A stretch of 64,000 nucleotides of DNA from Burkholderia sp. FERM BP-3421 (GTDB taxonomy: Bacteria; Pseudomonadota; Gammaproteobacteria; Burkholderiales; Burkholderiaceae): positions 2,294,001-2,358,000 of the forward strand of contig NZ_CP117782.1 of NCBI RefSeq assembly GCF_028657905.1. The letters run 5' to 3'. The notes under the pieces were generated by a model. The model made no database searches. It worked only from the letters and a program-made list of their open reading frames with translations, and was not told the origin of the DNA. The position numbers and the translations under genes are program-made. Shown piece by piece: positions 51,554 through 60,736 of this stretch (positions are counted from its first letter, which is position 1; every line of letters begins with the position of its first letter).

Positions 51554-53086
51554 ATGTCGTCCGTCCTCCGAACCGCCCCGATGAAGCCCTCCGCCCGTTC
51601 CGTCCCGCCGCGCCGCGCGCGCGCCGCGCTGCGCTGCGCGGCAGCGCTCGCCGCCTGCGCCGCGCTCGCGTTCGCGACGCCCGCCGATGCGCGCAAGAAG
51701 GCGCCGCGCTATCCGGCCGCCGTCTCCACCGCGCACGACATCCTGCCCGCCAGCGTGCTCGGCGCGCTGCAGCGCGCACGGGTGCCGGCATCGAGCATGA
51801 GCGTGGTGATCGAGCGCATCGGCGACCGCGATCCGCTCGTGTCGTGGAACGCGAGCCGACCGATGCTGCCCGCGTCGACCATGAAGCTCGTCACCACCTA
51901 TTCCGGCCTGTCGATCCTCGGTCCCGGCTACCGCTGGCGCACGAGCGCCTACGCCACGGGCAGCATCGACCCGGCCGGCACGCTGCACGGCAATCTCTAC
52001 ATCAAGGGCAGCGGCGATCCCAAGCTCGTGCCGGAGGAGCTGATCGACCTCGTCAACAAGATCCGCCGCGCCGGCATCGTCAACATCGACGGCGCGCTGG
52101 TGCTCGACAAGAGCTACTTCGCGCCGTCGACGCGCGACCTGCCGCCGTTCGACGACGACGCGAGCGCGCCGTACAACGTCGGCCCCGATGCGCTGCTGTA
52201 CGCGTTCAAGTCGCTGAGCTTCACGGTCACGCCGACCGACAGCGGCACGGTCGCGATCGACGTGCTGCCGCCGCTGTCCGATCTCGCGATCGACAACCAG
52301 CTGCAGGAAGGCAAGGGCTCGTGCGGCGTCGCGCGGCCGGCCGTGACGGCCGGCGCGGACGGCATGCTGACCGCGTCGTTCAACGGCAACCTGCCGAGCC
52401 GCTGCGGCACGATGACGACCAACCTCGCCGTGCTGAACCACACGACCTTCTTCGCGCGCGGCTTCCTCGCGCTGTGGCGCCAGACGGGCGGCACCTTCAA
52501 CGGCGCGATCAGCGAGGGCGTGGTGCCGGGCGATGCGCGGCCGGTCGCGGTCCACCACGGCCCGGTGCTGTCGAGCATCGTCTACGACATCAACAAGCAC
52601 AGCAACAACGTGATGGCGCGCAACCTGTTCCTCACGATCGGCGCGGTCGCGGGCAAGCCGCCCGCGACGACCGAGCAGTCGAGCCGGGTGATCCAGGCGT
52701 TCCTCGCGCGCAGCGGCATCGCGATGCCCGAGCTGGCGCTCGACAACGGCTCCGGCCTGTCGCGCGACGAGCACGTGAGCGCGCTGTCGCTCGCCAGCCT
52801 GCTGCAGGCCGCGAACGCGAGCCCGGTCGCGCAGGTGTTCGTCGACTCGCTGCCGATCGCCGGCATCGACGGCACCATGAAGAACCGCCTGACCAACCAG
52901 CCGGTGCTCGGCAACGCGCACATCAAGACCGGCACGCTGCGCGACGTGCGCGCGATCGCCGGCTATGTCGCATCGGCCGACGGTTCCAGCTACGTGGTCG
53001 TCAGCTTCATCAACGACGGCCACGCGGAGGCCGCGCGCGCCGCGCACGACGCGCTGCTCGAATGGGTCTACGCGGGACCGCGCTGA
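51554..53086 (+). CDS. dacB: D-Ala-D-Ala carboxypeptidase/endopeptidase (PBP4, DacB)
   Basis: The 510-aa peptidase S13 has a signal peptide ending near ATPADA (residue 46). Active-site motifs are SxxK as STMK (Ser108, Lys111), SxN as HSNN in DINKHSNNVMARN, and KTG in AHIKTGTLRD. It trims or cleaves peptidoglycan cross-links in the periplasm. Length is typical for PBP4. An alternative start is the second Met, residue 10. Likely under its own promoter in the 151-bp space shared with the response regulator. Confidence 0.95.
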   Translation: MSSVLRTAPMKPSARSVPPRRARAALRCAAALAACAALAFATPADARKKAPRYPAAVSTAHDILPASVLGALQRARVPASSMSVVIERIGDRDPLVSWNASRPMLPASTMKLVTTYSGLSILGPGYRWRTSAYATGSIDPAGTLHGNLYIKGSGDPKLVPEELIDLVNKIRRAGIVNIDGALVLDKSYFAPSTRDLPPFDDDASAPYNVGPDALLYAFKSLSFTVTPTDSGTVAIDVLPPLSDLAIDNQLQEGKGSCGVARPAVTAGADGMLTASFNGNLPSRCGTMTTNLAVLNHTTFFARGFLALWRQTGGTFNGAISEGVVPGDARPVAVHHGPVLSSIVYDINKHSNNVMARNLFLTIGAVAGKPPATTEQSSRVIQAFLARSGIAMPELALDNGSGLSRDEHVSALSLASLLQAANASPVAQVFVDSLPIAGIDGTMKNRLTNQPVLGNAHIKTGTLRDVRAIAGYVASADGSSYVVVSFINDGHAEAARAAHDALLEWVYAGPR

Positions 53087-53288
53087 ACGCGCGGGTCGCG
53101 GCGCGCCGGAACCGCTTCCACGCGCCGCCTCAAACACCCGTTCGAACCGCGCGGGACGGGGCTTCGGTACAAACCCTGCCCCGAATACTCCTTCTACGGA
53201 ACCGCTCGCGCCCGGCACCTCGATTGCGTACCCTGTTTGCCTGAATCAGCGGCATAAAAGCACCGCCAGGGGAAAGGAGGAGACGTCC

Positions 53289-54203
53289 ATGCAATTCAAT
53301 GTTGAATTGCTTCTGCTTGCGCTGGCGCCCGTCTTTCTCATCTGCATCGGCTGGGAAGCGTGGCACCTGGCGCGCACCCGCCCGGACGCCCGCCTCTACG
53401 ACTGGCGCGACACGCTCTGTAATGCCGCGCTCGCGCTCATGCACCAGGCCGCCGACAAGGTCGCGTGGCTGTTCGTGATCCCCCTCTACGCCTTCTGCTA
53501 CACCCACTACCGGCTGTTCACGTGGGACGCCGGCTGGCTGTCGTTCGCGCTGCTGTTCGTTGCACAAGATCTGCTGTACTACGTATTTCACCGCTGCAGC
53601 CACCGAGTGCGCTGGCTGTGGGCCGCCCACGTGGTTCACCACTCGTCCGAACGCCTGAACTTCTCCACCGCGATGCGCCAGAGCCTGATGTATCCGGTCG
53701 CGGGCATGTGGGCGTTCTGGCTGCCGCTCGCGTTCCTCGGCTTCCCGCCGCAGCAGATCGTGGGCATCGTGCTGATCAATCTCGCGTTCCAGTTCTTCGT
53801 CCACACGCAGACGATTCCGAAGCTCGGCTGGCTCGAATACGTGCTCAACACGCCGTCGATCCACCGCGCGCACCATGCGCGCAATCCACGCTACATCGAC
53901 CGCAACTACGCGGGCGTGCTGGTGATCTGGGACCGGCTGTTCAACAGCTTCGTCGAAGAGGATCCGCGCGATCCGCCCGCCTACGGCATCGTCGAACCCT
54001 TGCGCTCGAACAACCCGCTCGTCGCGACCTTCCACGAATGGCGCTCGATGGCGGCCGACGCCTGGCGGGTCGACGGGTGGCGCGACAAGCTGCGCGCGAT
54101 TTTCGGCCCGCCCGAATGGGCGAGCGCTTATCATGCGCGGGTCGCCCGCGCGACCGTGGCGCCGACCGACCCATCGGGACGGGCGGCGCTCGGCGAACCC
54201 TAA
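53289..54203 (+). CDS. Fatty acid hydroxylase/sterol desaturase superfamily protein
   Basis: The 304-aa membrane di-iron protein has several helices and the three His boxes of the family: HRCSH (about residue 100), HVVHHSS (about 115) and HRAHHARN (about 198). The superfamily hydroxylates or desaturates lipids. The substrate is unknown; hopanoid-, sphingolipid- or ornithine-lipid-type modifications are possible in Burkholderia. Start ATG 53289 follows AAAGGAGGAGACGTCC, a very strong RBS, and matches the family N-terminus. It is followed by the GDSL lipoprotein gene on the same strand. Confidence 0.88.
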   Translation: MQFNVELLLLALAPVFLICIGWEAWHLARTRPDARLYDWRDTLCNAALALMHQAADKVAWLFVIPLYAFCYTHYRLFTWDAGWLSFALLFVAQDLLYYVFHRCSHRVRWLWAAHVVHHSSERLNFSTAMRQSLMYPVAGMWAFWLPLAFLGFPPQQIVGIVLINLAFQFFVHTQTIPKLGWLEYVLNTPSIHRAHHARNPRYIDRNYAGVLVIWDRLFNSFVEEDPRDPPAYGIVEPLRSNNPLVATFHEWRSMAADAWRVDGWRDKLRAIFGPPEWASAYHARVARATVAPTDPSGRAALGEP

Positions 54204-54311
54204 CCAGTTTTCAGCCAACGGCCGCCGCGCCGCCCGGCACGGGCTGCGGCGCGGCAGACAAAGCGGAGCGCAGCAAAGCAAGTCAGGCCATATCTACGAG
54301 GAGATGCAGGA

Positions 54312-55436
54312 ATGAAACAAACACAACAACCGGGCCGTACGAAGCTGCGCACCGCGCAAATCGCGCTCGCGTGCGCCTCGTTCGCGCTGCTCGCGGCCTG
54401 CGGCGGCGGCGACGACAACAGCGGCGCCAGCAACACCCCGCCGTCCGGCGTGAAGATGCAGGTCGTGTCGTTCGGCGACAGCCTGTCCGACGTCGGCACC
54501 TATTCGCAGATCCAGCTCGGTTTCGGCGGCGGCCGCTTCACGACGAACCCGGGCCAGGTGTGGACCCAGGTGGTCGCGACGTACTACGGCGACACGCTCA
54601 CGCCCGCCTACCAGGGCGGCTTCGGCATTCCGCTGACCGCGACGGGCGGCCGCGGCTACGCGCAGGGCGGCGCGCGCGTGACCCAGCAGCCGGGGATCGG
54701 CTATGCGCCCGCGGGCACGCCGAACCAGTCCTATGCGCAGGCGACCACGGTGCCGATCGCAACCCAGGTCCAGCAGTACCTGCAGCAGTACGGCAGCTTC
54801 AACGCCAACCAGATCGTGCTGATCAACGGCGGCGCGAACGACATCTTCTTCCAGGCAGCCGTCGCGCAGGCCGCGGGCACGCAGGCGGCGCAGGTCGCGG
54901 CCGCGCAGCAGGTCGGCCTCGCCGCGCAACAGCTCGCGGGCGTCGTCCAGCAGATCGTCGCGTCGGGCGCGACCCACGTGTACGTGTCGAACATCCCGGA
55001 TATCGGCGGCACGCCGCTCGCGGTGCAAGGCGGCCCCGCGCAGCAGGCCGCGTTCACGCAGCTGTCGGGCCTGTTCAACCAGACCCTCGTCGGCACGCTG
55101 CAGGCGCTCAAGGTCGACCCGACCAAGGCGACGGTGGTCGATGTGTTCACGTGGCAGGACGGCATCACCGCGAACTACCAGTCGAACGGCTTCTCGGTGT
55201 CGAACACCGGCACCGCGTGCAACCTGCAGGCGATGATCGCCGCCGCGACCAAGGCCGGCGTACCCTCGCCGACCGCATACGGCTCCTCGCTGTTCTGCTC
55301 GCCGCAGACCTACACGGTCGCGAACGCCGACCAGACCTACATGTTCGCCGACACGGTCCACCCGACCACGCACCTGCACGCGCTGTACGCGCAGTACGTC
55401 GAGAAGCAGATCGCCGCAAGCGGCGTCGGCAAGTAA
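54312..55436 (+). CDS. GDSL-type esterase/lipase lipoprotein
   Basis: The 374-aa SGNH hydrolase has a lipobox in ALLAACGGG (Cys about 30), block I FGDSLSDVGTYSQ with the nucleophile Ser, block III GGANDIFF, and block V DTVHPTTHLH with catalytic Asp and His. An Ala/Gln-rich helical stretch (about 175-215) is a coiled insert. It is probably exposed on the outer membrane or periplasm and hydrolyses short esters. Start ATG follows GAGGAG. A strong bidirectional terminator follows it. Confidence 0.9.
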   Translation: MKQTQQPGRTKLRTAQIALACASFALLAACGGGDDNSGASNTPPSGVKMQVVSFGDSLSDVGTYSQIQLGFGGGRFTTNPGQVWTQVVATYYGDTLTPAYQGGFGIPLTATGGRGYAQGGARVTQQPGIGYAPAGTPNQSYAQATTVPIATQVQQYLQQYGSFNANQIVLINGGANDIFFQAAVAQAAGTQAAQVAAAQQVGLAAQQLAGVVQQIVASGATHVYVSNIPDIGGTPLAVQGGPAQQAAFTQLSGLFNQTLVGTLQALKVDPTKATVVDVFTWQDGITANYQSNGFSVSNTGTACNLQAMIAAATKAGVPSPTAYGSSLFCSPQTYTVANADQTYMFADTVHPTTHLHALYAQYVEKQIAASGVGK

Positions 55437-55474
55437 GCCGGGCGCGCGGGCCGGCCGGCCCGCATCGCGCGACG

Positions 55475-55509
55475 AAAAAAAGCCCGGGTGCGCGAGCCCC
55501 GGGCTTTTT
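55475..55509. terminator. Bidirectional terminator between the GDSL gene and sua5
   Basis: AAAAAAAGCCCGGG, an 8-nt loop, then CCCGGGCTTTTT. A-run and T-run on opposite sides suit termination of both convergent genes (stops at 55436 forward and 55541 reverse). Confidence 0.93.
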
Positions 55510-55540
55510 CATTGGCGGCGGCGCACGATGCGCCGGCCGT

Positions 55541-56578
55541 TCACGCCTGTGCTTCGAAGGCGGCCGCGGCCCGGCCGAGCCGGTCGTTCACCGCGATCCA
55601 CTCGGGCGTGTCCGGCAGTTTCTCGACCAGGATCCGCGCGACCTGCGCGCGATCGAGCGCGCGCAGCAGCCCGTACAGCTCGCGCGCGTAGGCGTGTGGA
55701 TCCTCGGGCGCCGCGACGAAGTGCACGCCCGCCTCGCCCGCCCAGTGCCCGGCGCGCGACGCGCGCGCGACCAGCGCGACGCGTTCGCCGGCCGCGCGCG
55801 CGCCGGCGAGCAGCGCGTCGAGCGACTCGAACGGCAGCAGCGCGAGCGGCGTGCGCGGCGCGTAGTGCGCCTTCAGCGTGCCCGACGCGCGCGGCGCGCT
55901 CGCATCGCCGCCGTCCGGCAGGCGCGGCGCGACGCCGAGCACGTCGGCGATGTCCGCGGGCGTCACGCGGCCCGGGCGCAGCAGCGCGGGAAACCCGCGC
56001 GACAGATCGAGGATCGTCGACTCGATGCCGACCTCGGACGGCCCGCCGTCAAGCACGTGCACCGTGTCGCCGAACTCGTCGCGCACGTGCTGCGCGGTGG
56101 TCGGGCTCACATGGCCGAAACGGTTCGCGGACGGCGCGGCCACCCCGCCGTGGCCGCCGCGCCGCGCGCTGAATGCGTGCAGCAGCGCCTGCGCGACGGG
56201 ATGCGACGGGCAGCGCAGCCCGACCGAGTCCTGGCCGCCGCTCACGGCGGCCGGAATCCGCGCGGCGCGCTTCAGGATCAGCGTGAGCGGACCGGGCCAG
56301 AATGCGTCGATCAACCGGCGCGCGTCGGCGGGCAAGGTGTCGACCCAGTAGCCCGGATCGCCCCCGGGAGGCAGGTGGACGATCACCGGATGGTTCGCCG
56401 GGCGACCCTTGGCCGCGTAGATGCGCGCAACGGCGTCGGGGTCCTGCGCGTCGCCGCCGAGCCCGTAAACGGTCTCGGTCGGGAACGCGACGAGCTGGCC
56501 CGCGTCGAGCAGCGCGGCGGCCGCATCGATCTGGGCGGCGCTCACAATCGACGCCGGATGGGATCGGTCACTGGACAT
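55541..56578 (-). CDS. sua5: L-threonylcarbamoyladenylate synthase, Sua5 type
   Basis: The 345-aa enzyme has the YrdC domain (about 10-205) with PTETVYGLGGDA, the KGRPANHPVIVH loop and APSANRFGHVSPTTA, followed by a C-terminal Sua5 domain (about 225-340) with SGTLKAHYAPRTPL. It makes threonylcarbamoyl-AMP for the t6A37 tRNA modification, the precursor of the ct6A made by TcdA at 990. It lies 12 bp after purK and is probably in the same transcription unit. Confidence 0.94.
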   Translation of the reverse strand: MSSDRSHPASIVSAAQIDAAAALLDAGQLVAFPTETVYGLGGDAQDPDAVARIYAAKGRPANHPVIVHLPPGGDPGYWVDTLPADARRLIDAFWPGPLTLILKRAARIPAAVSGGQDSVGLRCPSHPVAQALLHAFSARRGGHGGVAAPSANRFGHVSPTTAQHVRDEFGDTVHVLDGGPSEVGIESTILDLSRGFPALLRPGRVTPADIADVLGVAPRLPDGGDASAPRASGTLKAHYAPRTPLALLPFESLDALLAGARAAGERVALVARASRAGHWAGEAGVHFVAAPEDPHAYARELYGLLRALDRAQVARILVEKLPDTPEWIAVNDRLGRAAAAFEAQA

Positions 56579-56590
56579 CGCGGCTCCGCC

Positions 56591-57787
56591 TCAGTCGAGC
56601 GGAATGCGCAGCAGCTGCGCGCACGCGGTGGCGGCGTCGACCGCTTCGTCGAGCGTCGGCGCGGTGAAGTTCACGTGGCCCATCTTGCGGCCGACGCGCG
56701 CCTCCTCCTTGCCGTACAGATGCAGGCGCGCGGCCGGCATCGCGGCGACGCGGTCCCACGGCGGCGTGACGGCGGGACCGTCCGGATCGCCGTCGAACCA
56801 GATGTCGCCGAGGATGTTGAGCATCGTCGCCGGCGAGTGCTGGCGCGCATCGCCGAGCGGCAGGCGGGTCATCGCGCGCACCTGCTGCTCGAACTGGCTC
56901 GTTGCGCACGCATCGACCGTGTAGTGGCCGGAATTGTGCGGGCGCGGCGCCATCTCGTTGGCGACCAGCGAGCCGTCCGCGAGCACGAAGAACTCGACGC
57001 ACAGCACGCCGACGTAGTCGAGCGCGTCCGCGATGCGCACCGCGGCCTGCCGGGCGGTCTCGGCCAGCGCGTCGTCCGCGGCGGGCGCCGGCACCACGGT
57101 CAGCGAGAGGATGCCGTCATGGTGGGTGTTCTGCGCGAGCGGGAACACCGCCGAGCGGCCGTCCGCGCCGCGCGCGACCAGCGCCGACACCTCGTACTCG
57201 AGCGCGAGCCGCTTTTCGAGCACGCACGGCACGCCGCGCAGCGCCGCATGCGCGTCGCGGACGTCCTGCGCGGTGCGCACCCGCGCCTGCCCCTTGCCGT
57301 CGTAGCCGAGCCGGGCGGTCTTGAGGATCCCGGGCAGCACCGCGTCGAGCTCGGCGTCGGTGAGCGCGGCCAGCTGCGCGTCGGATTCGATCGCCACGTG
57401 CGGCGCGACCGGTACGCCCGAGGCGGCGATGAAGCGCTTCTCGGCGATCCGGTCCTGTGCGATCGCGACGCAGCGGCCGGCCGGCGCGACGAAGGTTGAG
57501 CGCGCGAGCAGGTCGAGGCTCGCGGCCGGCACGTTCTCGAACTCGGTCGACACCGCCTCGCACAGCTGCGCGAGTTCCGCGAGCGCGGCCTCGTCGTCGT
57601 ACGCGGCGCGCAGGTGGCGGTCGGCGACCGTGCCCGCCGGGCTGGTCGGATCGGGGTCGAGCACCGCGACGCGATAACCCATCGCTTGCGCGGCGAAACA
57701 GAACATGCGGCCGAGCTGGCCGCCGCCGACCATGCCAAGCCAGGCGCCGGGCAGGATCGGTGAAACCGGGGTGGGGAGTGCAGTCAT
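56591..57787 (-). CDS. purK: N5-carboxyaminoimidazole ribonucleotide synthase
   Basis: The 398-aa ATP-grasp enzyme makes N5-CAIR from AIR, bicarbonate and ATP in purine biosynthesis. N-terminal WLGMVGGGQLGRMFCFAAQAMGY and the ATP-grasp blocks (KTARLGYDGKGQARV, CVEFFVLADGSLVANEMAPRPHNSGHYT) are diagnostic. Start ATG at 57787. It follows purE with a 71-bp gap in the order purC-purE-purK. Confidence 0.97.
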   Translation of the reverse strand: MTALPTPVSPILPGAWLGMVGGGQLGRMFCFAAQAMGYRVAVLDPDPTSPAGTVADRHLRAAYDDEAALAELAQLCEAVSTEFENVPAASLDLLARSTFVAPAGRCVAIAQDRIAEKRFIAASGVPVAPHVAIESDAQLAALTDAELDAVLPGILKTARLGYDGKGQARVRTAQDVRDAHAALRGVPCVLEKRLALEYEVSALVARGADGRSAVFPLAQNTHHDGILSLTVVPAPAADDALAETARQAAVRIADALDYVGVLCVEFFVLADGSLVANEMAPRPHNSGHYTVDACATSQFEQQVRAMTRLPLGDARQHSPATMLNILGDIWFDGDPDGPAVTPPWDRVAAMPAARLHLYGKEEARVGRKMGHVNFTAPTLDEAVDAATACAQLLRIPLD

Positions 57788-57858
57788 GTCAGTGTCGGTC
57801 GCGGCGGGCAGCGCACCCGCCGCAGTCAGGACGATTCAGGGCCTTCGCGCGAGGCCGG

Positions 57859-58377
57859 TTACAGCGGCGGCAGGCTCATCGCGTGCGCGGCTTCGTTCTG
57901 GCGCACGCGGAACGCGGCGAGCCGGTTCGCGTAGTCGGCCGTCGTGCCGGCCAGGAGCGATACGGCGAACAGCGCCGCGTTCGCCGCGCCCGCCTCGCCG
58001 ATCGCGAAGGTCGCGACCGGCACGCCCTTCGGCATCTGCACGATCGAGTGCAGCGAATCGACGCCTTTCAGGTACTTGCTCGCGACCGGCACGCCGAGCA
58101 CCGGCACGGTGGTCTTCGCGGCCAGCATGCCGGGCAGGTGCGCGGCGCCGCCCGCGCCCGCGATGATCGCGCGCAGGCCGCGCTCGCGCGCCTTCTCCGC
58201 ATAGTCGAACATCTCGTCGGGCATGCGGTGCGCGGACACCACGCGCGCCTCGTAGGGCACGCCGAATTCCTGCAGGATCGCGACCGCGTGCTTCATCACG
58301 TCCCAATCGGAACTGGATCCCATCAGCACGCCGACGAGCGGCGCGCTGTGCGTGTGGGCGGTTTGGACTTCGCTCAT
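57859..58377 (-). CDS. purE: N5-carboxyaminoimidazole ribonucleotide mutase
   Basis: The 172-aa class I PurE converts N5-CAIR to CAIR. The GVLMGSSSDWDVMKHA phosphate loop, YEARVVSAHRMPDEMF with the catalytic His, and AGGAAHLPGMLAAKTTVPVLGVP are all present. Length is standard. 30 bp after purC; with purK forms the two-enzyme bypass of the vertebrate one-step carboxylase. Confidence 0.97.
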   Translation of the reverse strand: MSEVQTAHTHSAPLVGVLMGSSSDWDVMKHAVAILQEFGVPYEARVVSAHRMPDEMFDYAEKARERGLRAIIAGAGGAAHLPGMLAAKTTVPVLGVPVASKYLKGVDSLHSIVQMPKGVPVATFAIGEAGAANAALFAVSLLAGTTADYANRLAAFRVRQNEAAHAMSLPPL

Positions 58378-58407
58378 CGTGCGGTTCCTCGTGTGGTCGG
58401 ACGCCGC

Positions 58408-59298
58408 TCAGGCGAGCTGCTGGCCGGTGATGCGCTCGAGCGCTTCCTGGTACTTCGCGCTCGTCCGGTCGACCACGTCCTGCGGCAGCGCCGGCGCGGG
58501 CGGCTCCTTCTTCCAGTCCTGGGTTTCGAGCCAGTCGCGCACGAACTGCTTGTCGAACGACGGCGGATTGGTGCCGACCTGATACTGGTCGGCCGGCCAG
58601 AAGCGCGACGAATCGGCGGTCAGCGCCTCGTCCATCAGGAACAGCTGGCCGTGGCTGTCGAGGCCGAACTCGAACTTCGTGTCGGCGATGATGATGCCGC
58701 GCGTGGCCGCGTAGTCGGCCGCTTCCTTGTACAGGCGGATCGAGATGTCGCGGATCGTCGCGGTCAGCTCGGTGCCGATCCGGCGCTCGGCTTCCTCGTA
58801 CGTGATGTTCTCGTCATGATGGCCCATCTCCGCCTTCGCGGCCGGCGTGAAGATCGGCTCGGGCAGCTTCTGCGCGTTCTGCAGGCCGGCCGGCAGCTCG
58901 ACGCCGCACACCTTGCCGGTCGCCTGATAGTCCTTCCAGCCGCTGCCCGCGAGATAGCCGCGCACCACGGCCTCGATCAGGATCGGTTCGAGGCGCTTGA
59001 CCACCACCGCGCGGCCCTCGACCTGCGCGACTTCATCGGCGGCCACGACCGCTTCCGGCGCGTCGCCCGTCAGGTGATTCGGGACGATGTGCGCGAGCTT
59101 GTCGAACCAGAAGTTCGCCATCTGGTTCAGCACCCGACCCTTGTTCGGAATCGGCTCGCCCATGATCACGTCGAACGCCGACAGACGGTCGGTCGTGACG
59201 ATCAGGAGCTTGTCGTTGCCGACCGCGTAGTTGTCGCGGACCTTGCCACGGCCGAGGAGCGGCAGCGAGCGGAGCGTGGATTCGTAGAGGGTAGACAT
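58408..59298 (-). CDS. purC: SAICAR synthase
   Basis: The 296-aa ATP-dependent enzyme joins CAIR and aspartate. Features are GRGKVRDNYAVGNDKLLIVTTDRLSAFDVIM at the start, PNHLTGDAPEA, VVRGYLAGSGWKDYQATGKVCG and the aspartate-binding region near LDSHGQLFLMDEALTADSSRFWP. ATG 59298 is chosen over one nine codons earlier because MSTLYESTLRSLPLLGRGKVRD is the family start. A hairpin separates it from the fba gene. Confidence 0.97.
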   Translation of the reverse strand: MSTLYESTLRSLPLLGRGKVRDNYAVGNDKLLIVTTDRLSAFDVIMGEPIPNKGRVLNQMANFWFDKLAHIVPNHLTGDAPEAVVAADEVAQVEGRAVVVKRLEPILIEAVVRGYLAGSGWKDYQATGKVCGVELPAGLQNAQKLPEPIFTPAAKAEMGHHDENITYEEAERRIGTELTATIRDISIRLYKEAADYAATRGIIIADTKFEFGLDSHGQLFLMDEALTADSSRFWPADQYQVGTNPPSFDKQFVRDWLETQDWKKEPPAPALPQDVVDRTSAKYQEALERITGQQLA

Positions 59299-59339
59299 CG
59301 TCGTTTCGCAGAAGATAGAAGCCAAACAAAAAGGGAAAC

Positions 59340-59367
59340 GCCGTTCCCCTTCACCGGCGGGAACGGC
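59340..59367 (-). terminator. Hairpin between fba and purC
   Basis: GCCGTTCCC (59340-59348) and GGGAACGGC (59359-59367) form a 9-bp stem with a 10-nt loop. On the minus strand it is followed by GTTTCCCTTTTTGTTTGG. It may terminate fba or attenuate reading into purC. Confidence 0.6.
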
Positions 59368-59418
59368 GGCTGCAACCGGTCGACCGGCCGGGCCGCCAGG
59401 CCCGGCCGACGCGGCGCC

Positions 59419-60483
59419 TCAGCGCACGACTTGCGCGAGCGCGCCGGCCTTGTACTTCTCGGCGATCTTGTCGAGCGGGAGCGGCGTGATCTTGCCTGCC
59501 TGCCCCTCGCAGCCGAACGCCAGGTAACGATCGACGCACACCTGCTTCGCCGCTTCGCGGGCCGGCTTCAGGTAGTCGCGCGGATCGAACTTGCCCGGGT
59601 TCTCGAACAGGTAACGACGGATCGCGCCCGTGATCGCGAGCCGCAGGTCGGTGTCGATATTCACCTTGCGCACGCCGTGCTTGATGCCTTCCTGGATTTC
59701 CTCGACCGGCACGCCGTAGGTTTCCTTCATGTCGCCGCCGAACTCGCGGATCTCCGCGAGCAGTTCCTGCGGCACCGACGACGAGCCGTGCATCACCAGG
59801 TGCGTGTTCGGGATCCGCGCGTGGATTTCCTTGATGCGCTGGATCGACAGGATATCGCCCGTGGGTTTCTTCGTGAACTTGTAGGCGCCGTGCGAGGTGC
59901 CGATCGCGATCGCGAGCGCGTCGCACTGCGTGCGCTTGACGAAGTCGGCCGCCTGCTCCGGATCGGTCAGCAGCTGCTCGCGGGTCATCGTGCCTTCCGC
60001 GCCGTGGCCGTCTTCCTTGTCGCCCTTCATCGTCTCGAGCGAGCCCAGCACGCCCAGTTCCGCCTCGACCGTCACGCCGATCGAGTGCGCCATCTCGACG
60101 ACCTTGCGCGACACGTCGACATTGTATTCATACGACGCCACCGTCTTGCCGTCCGCCTCCAGCGAGCCGTCCATCATCACGCTCGTGAAGCCGCTGCGGA
60201 TCGCCGCCATGCAGACCGCCGGCGACTGCCCGTGATCCTGGTGCATCACCACCGGGATATGCGGATAGGACTCGATCGCCGCCTCGATCAGGTGGCGCAG
60301 GAACGGCTCGCCCGCGTATTTCCGGGCGCCGGCCGACGCCTGCATGATCACCGGCGCGTTCACCTGGTCGGCGGCCGCCATGATCGCCTGCACCTGCTCG
60401 AGGTTGTTCACGTTGAACGCCGGCAGGCCGTAGCCGTGTTCCGCCGCGTGATCCAGCAGTTGACGCATTGATACGAGAGGCAT
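59419..60483 (-). CDS. fba: Class II fructose-bisphosphate aldolase
   Basis: The 354-aa zinc aldolase (Calvin-type) opens MPLVSMRQLLDHAAEHGYGLPAFNVNNLEQ. Metal ligands are in VMHQDHGQS (His) and the HGSSSVPQE (His) loop. It cleaves fructose 1,6-bisphosphate to DHAP and glyceraldehyde 3-phosphate, or condenses them. Start ATG 60483 with GGAG upstream; longer upstream frames are shadows. It is downstream of pyk with its own leader beyond the pyk terminator. The GatZ-like protein at 29576 may need a class II aldolase partner; this general one is the only such enzyme in view. Confidence 0.96.
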   Translation of the reverse strand: MPLVSMRQLLDHAAEHGYGLPAFNVNNLEQVQAIMAAADQVNAPVIMQASAGARKYAGEPFLRHLIEAAIESYPHIPVVMHQDHGQSPAVCMAAIRSGFTSVMMDGSLEADGKTVASYEYNVDVSRKVVEMAHSIGVTVEAELGVLGSLETMKGDKEDGHGAEGTMTREQLLTDPEQAADFVKRTQCDALAIAIGTSHGAYKFTKKPTGDILSIQRIKEIHARIPNTHLVMHGSSSVPQELLAEIREFGGDMKETYGVPVEEIQEGIKHGVRKVNIDTDLRLAITGAIRRYLFENPGKFDPRDYLKPAREAAKQVCVDRYLAFGCEGQAGKITPLPLDKIAEKYKAGALAQVVR

Positions 60484-60669
60484 TGTGGAACTCCTTGATA
60501 GAAAACCGGTGCGCCCTGGGCGGCGGCTGACGGCCCGCCCCGGCGGATGGACGGGCGGACCTGCGCGGCTGAGCGTCGAATAGCCGCATTTTATCGCGAA
60601 GCGCCCCGGATTCAGACCAAATCGGTATCCCACGTCCAAATTGTTGTGGGCGAACGCACGTTTTCCAGC

Positions 60670-60707
60670 AAAAAGGGCCGCGCGGGGCATCTGACCCCGC
60701 GCGGCCC
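60670..60707 (-). terminator. Rho-independent terminator of pyk
   Basis: GGGCCGCGCGGGG and CCCCGCGCGGCCC (60675-60687, 60695-60707) form a perfect 13-bp stem with a 7-nt loop. On the minus strand it is followed by TTTTTGC. It lies 30 bp after the pyk stop. Confidence 0.95.
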
Positions 60708-60736
60708 ATCCGGCCCGGACTACGGCCCCGAAACGC

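Noticed and set aside
53465..57499. 1344-codon forward open frame
   Set aside because: It is a GC-rich shadow crossing a desaturase-family gene, a GDSL lipoprotein, sua5 and purK in other frames. Its translation is Arg/Ala/Pro-rich with no domain.
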